A stretch of DNA of 64,000 bases, taken from assembly GCF_002366715.1 (NCBI RefSeq), contig NZ_DFBS01000021.1:28593-92592 (forward strand), given 5' to 3'. A program made the position numbers and the translations under genes. Positions within the stretch are counted from its first letter, which is position 1. Every line of letters starts with the position of its first letter. Source of the stretch: Halomonas sp. UBA3074. Lineage in GTDB: Bacteria > Pseudomonadota > Gammaproteobacteria > Pseudomonadales > Halomonadaceae. Under the pieces are notes generated by a model. It saw only the letters and a list, made by a program, of their open reading frames with translations. It had not been told where the DNA came from and made no database searches. This document shows positions 62,013-64,000 of this stretch, in pieces.

Positions 62013-63299
62013 ATGGCTGACAGGAAAGCGACATTGACGGTAGACGGTCTTGATAAACCGATCGAACTACCCATGTATTCCGGCACACTTGGCCCCAACG
62101 TCATCGACGTACGCGGCTTAGGCGCTGAAGGCCTGTTCACCTACGACCCCGGCTTTATGGCCACCTCTTCCTGCCAGTCTGCCATCACCTATATTGATGG
62201 CGGCAAGGGCGTGCTGCTCCACCGCGGCTACCCCATTGACCAACTGGCCAAAGAGTCCAACTTCGTAGAAGTGTGCTACACCCTGCTGTTTGGTGAGTTA
62301 CCTACCGACGAACAATACGCAGATTTTGAGTCGCGCATTCGTAACCACACCATGGTTCACGACCAAATCAACAACTTCTTTAAAGGGTTCCGCCGCGACG
62401 CGCACCCGATGTCTATTTTGTGTGGCGTAGTCGGTGGCCTAGCCGCTTTCTACCATGACCACATGGACATTACCCAGGAAGAAGATCGCATCATCAGCGC
62501 GATCCGCTTGATTGCTAAAATGCCGACCTTGGCGGCGATGTCGCACAAGTACAACGTGGGCCAGCCCTTCAACTACCCGCGCAACGACCTGAGCTATGCA
62601 GAGAACTTCCTCTACATGATGTTCAGCAACCCGTGCGAAGAGTACAAAATCAACCCGGTATACGCCAAAGCCATGGACCGCATCTTTATGCTGCATGCGG
62701 ATCACGAGCAGAACGCCTCTACCTCGACGGTACGCCTGGCAGGTTCCACGGGCGCTAACCCGTTCGCGTGTATCAGTGCCGGTATCGCGGCGCTGTGGGG
62801 GCCCGCTCACGGCGGTGCCAACGAAGCCGTACTCGCCATGCTTGATGAAATCGGTGAAGACTCCGAAGAGAACATCCAGCGCTTTGTCGATAAAGCCAAG
62901 GATAAAGACGACCCGTTCAAGCTGATGGGCTTTGGCCACCGTGTGTATCGCAACTTCGATCCGCGTGCCAAGGTCATGAAAGAGACCTGCGACAAAGTTC
63001 TCGCCGAGCTCGGCATGGCCGACGACCCGCAGCTGAAAATCGCCAAGCGTCTTGAGCAGATCGCACTCGAAGATGAGTACTTCATCGAGCGCAAGCTGTA
63101 CCCGAACGTTGATTTCTATTCAGGCATCATCCTGAAAGCCATGGGCATCCCCACCAATATGTTCACCGTGATTTTTGCGGTATCACGTACCATTGGCTGG
63201 ATTTCCCACTGGAACGAAATGCTCAGCGAAAGCTACAAAATCGGTCGTCCACGTCAGCTCTATGTGGGCCACGACCAGCGCGATTACCCCACGAAATAA
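62013..63299 (+). CDS. gltA: Citrate synthase (type II)
   Basis: The 428-aa type II enzyme makes citrate from acetyl-CoA and oxaloacetate. Active-site segments are MLHADHEQNASTSTVRLAGS, GPAHGGANEAVLAML, MGFGHRVYRNFDPRAKVMKE and the Asp region NVDFYSGIILKAMGIP. The N-terminal NADH-regulation domain starts DRKATLTVDGLDKPIELPMYSG. AAAGGAGG precedes the ATG. It is divergent from sdhC, the common gammaproteobacterial arrangement. Confidence 0.98.
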   Translation: MADRKATLTVDGLDKPIELPMYSGTLGPNVIDVRGLGAEGLFTYDPGFMATSSCQSAITYIDGGKGVLLHRGYPIDQLAKESNFVEVCYTLLFGELPTDEQYADFESRIRNHTMVHDQINNFFKGFRRDAHPMSILCGVVGGLAAFYHDHMDITQEEDRIISAIRLIAKMPTLAAMSHKYNVGQPFNYPRNDLSYAENFLYMMFSNPCEEYKINPVYAKAMDRIFMLHADHEQNASTSTVRLAGSTGANPFACISAGIAALWGPAHGGANEAVLAMLDEIGEDSEENIQRFVDKAKDKDDPFKLMGFGHRVYRNFDPRAKVMKETCDKVLAELGMADDPQLKIAKRLEQIALEDEYFIERKLYPNVDFYSGIILKAMGIPTNMFTVIFAVSRTIGWISHWNEMLSESYKIGRPRQLYVGHDQRDYPTK

Positions 63300-63328
63300 A
63301 AGCATCGCTTTTCGTGAGTAAGCGCTTC

Positions 63329-63352
63329 AAGGCCACCTTCGGGTGGCCTTTT
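63329..63352 (+). terminator. Rho-independent terminator of gltA
   Basis: AAGGCCACC, loop TTC, GGGTGGCCTT, then TT. It lies 30 bases after the gltA stop. Confidence 0.88.
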
Positions 63353-63594
63353 GCGTTGCGGTCGAAGATACACTGCCTGTAAAAGCACGACCGCCCTGCC
63401 CTGCATTTATATGCCACCTATCAACGTAAGCGCCTACCCCCTCTACAAGGCTTTTGTGTGCCGTTACCAAGGCAACTTGAGAAACGCCAGCATGGCTCGC
63501 TGTGGGCATCTCAGGCGCTTGGTTTGCAGCGCTTTTGCTGGCCCTTTTTTGGCCACATTTTGCGCTCTACCGCTACCATTAAAAGGGCTGATTT

Positions 63595-63900
63595 CGATCT
63601 AATATCGCTTGACTTTTTTGCTTCCCGGCCTGGGCAAAGGTTTTCCACACTATCTGTGGATAACCCTGTTCACAACCACTTTAAAACGTCCCAGAATCGC
63701 CATGGGCAGTGGGTCAGCCTTAAATTGGTCATTTTTTGATCTAACATAAGTGTATGTTTTTAAAGAGATTAAGTTCTGTTCAAGATTTTTTGCGTCAACA
63801 ACAAGGGGTTGTGCACAACCTTAAAATCAAATTCGCAAAAGTGGACAAGTCAAGCATAAAATCGTCCAAAATATGGCGATTTGTAGCTTTTCTGTGAACG
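63595..63900. other. AT-rich region with a cluster of DnaA-box-like sites
   Basis: The gap 63300-63975 has no convincing gene. It contains TTTTCCACA at 63641, a perfect DnaA box TTATCCACA on the minus strand at 63655-63663, TTCACA at 63669, the palindrome TTGTGCACAA at 63809-63818 (TTGTGCACA on each strand) and TTGTCCAC on the minus strand near 63841. GATCTAATAT and GATCTAACAT occur at 63596 and 63739 with long A/T runs between. It could be a DnaA-binding regulatory or titration site, or an origin; this is inferred. Confidence 0.45.
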
Positions 63901-63975
63901 GCAGGAATACAAAAAACCAGCAGATGAGGAGACTCATTGCCAGAGAAATATAATCAAAATAGGGGGAGGTGAGTA

Positions 63976-64000
63976 GTGGCGTCCCATAGGGGGTTCGAAC
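63976..64000 (+). CDS. Possible start of a gene cut by the window edge
   Basis: A GTG at 63976 is preceded by GGAGG (63965-63969) with 6 bases of spacing and opens a frame MASHRGFE to the end. Too little is visible to name it. The AT-rich, DnaA-box-bearing region just upstream would be its promoter area. Confidence 0.35.

Noticed and set aside
63980..64000. tRNA T-arm, from GGGGTTCGAAC at the right edge
   Set aside because: No acceptor stem, D-arm or anticodon stem can be built upstream, and the window ends here. A gene start with a GTG and GGAGG fits better.

Overview
This window looks like chromosomal core DNA from a halophilic gammaproteobacterium of the Halomonas type (Halomonadaceae). 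The inference rests on the protein families and gene order, not on a database search. Supporting signs are the monomeric NADP isocitrate dehydrogenase, the long Pseudomonas-type isocitrate lyase, the order ftsK-aat-bpt-infA-clpA-clpS-icd-rluE-nudJ-mnmA-hflD-purB, a glucose ABC transporter with its two-component system, a BCCT compatible-solute carrier and a PHB-depolymerase-type esterase. I see no prophage, insertion sequence, CRISPR array, rRNA or tRNA gene.

Layout. 1-9.6 kb: end-of-window ftsK, aat, bpt and infA (N-end rule and translation), then clpA and clpS on the minus strand, and the divergent icd and rluE-nudJ. This places the N-end-rule transferases (Aat, Bpt) next to the adaptor and unfoldase (ClpS, ClpA) that consume their products. 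9.6-14.6 kb: mnmA-hflD-purB, then roxA and a GNAT gene. 15-18.4 kb: aceA (glyoxylate shunt), a SlyB-like lipoprotein, a small membrane protein and a SlyD-type isomerase. 18.5-23.8 kb: nikR divergent from nikABCDE with a textbook NikR operator between them. 23.8-34.2 kb: MFS transporter, NlpC/P60 lipoprotein, a large three-unit DUF1266 protein, GlsB-like protein, YeaD mutarotase, ycjX-ycjF and a BCCT carrier.

34.3-42.0 kb, minus strand: gltR-gtrS-gtsA-gtsB-gtsC-gtsD, a glucose-type ABC importer behind its sensor kinase and response regulator, with an attenuator-like hairpin after gtsA and a 99-bp structured repeat between gtsC and gtsD. An HAD sugar phosphatase and RNase II follow. 44.2-49.6 kb is more accessory: amidase, PHB-depolymerase-family esterase, ribbon-helix-helix regulator with a perfect 20-bp palindrome upstream, and a glycosyltransferase-flippase pair.

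49.6-63.3 kb: the TCA block. sucD, sucC, lpd, sucB, sucA, sdhB, sdhA, sdhD and sdhC lie on the minus strand, divergent from gltA. With icd and aceA, the window holds the cycle from citrate synthase to fumarate except aconitase, plus the first enzyme of the glyoxylate bypass. SucB carries two lipoyl domains. The last 0.7 kb is AT-rich, has a cluster of DnaA-box-like sequences and ends in a probable new gene start.

The signals I rate most worth checking are the 17-bp iteron array between ftsK and aat, the structured repeat near 35.5 kb, the DnaA-box cluster at the right end, the palindrome upstream of the ribbon-helix-helix gene, the aceA leader hairpin and the DUF1266 triple-repeat protein. 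I did not find a clear multi-gene system that is obviously new.
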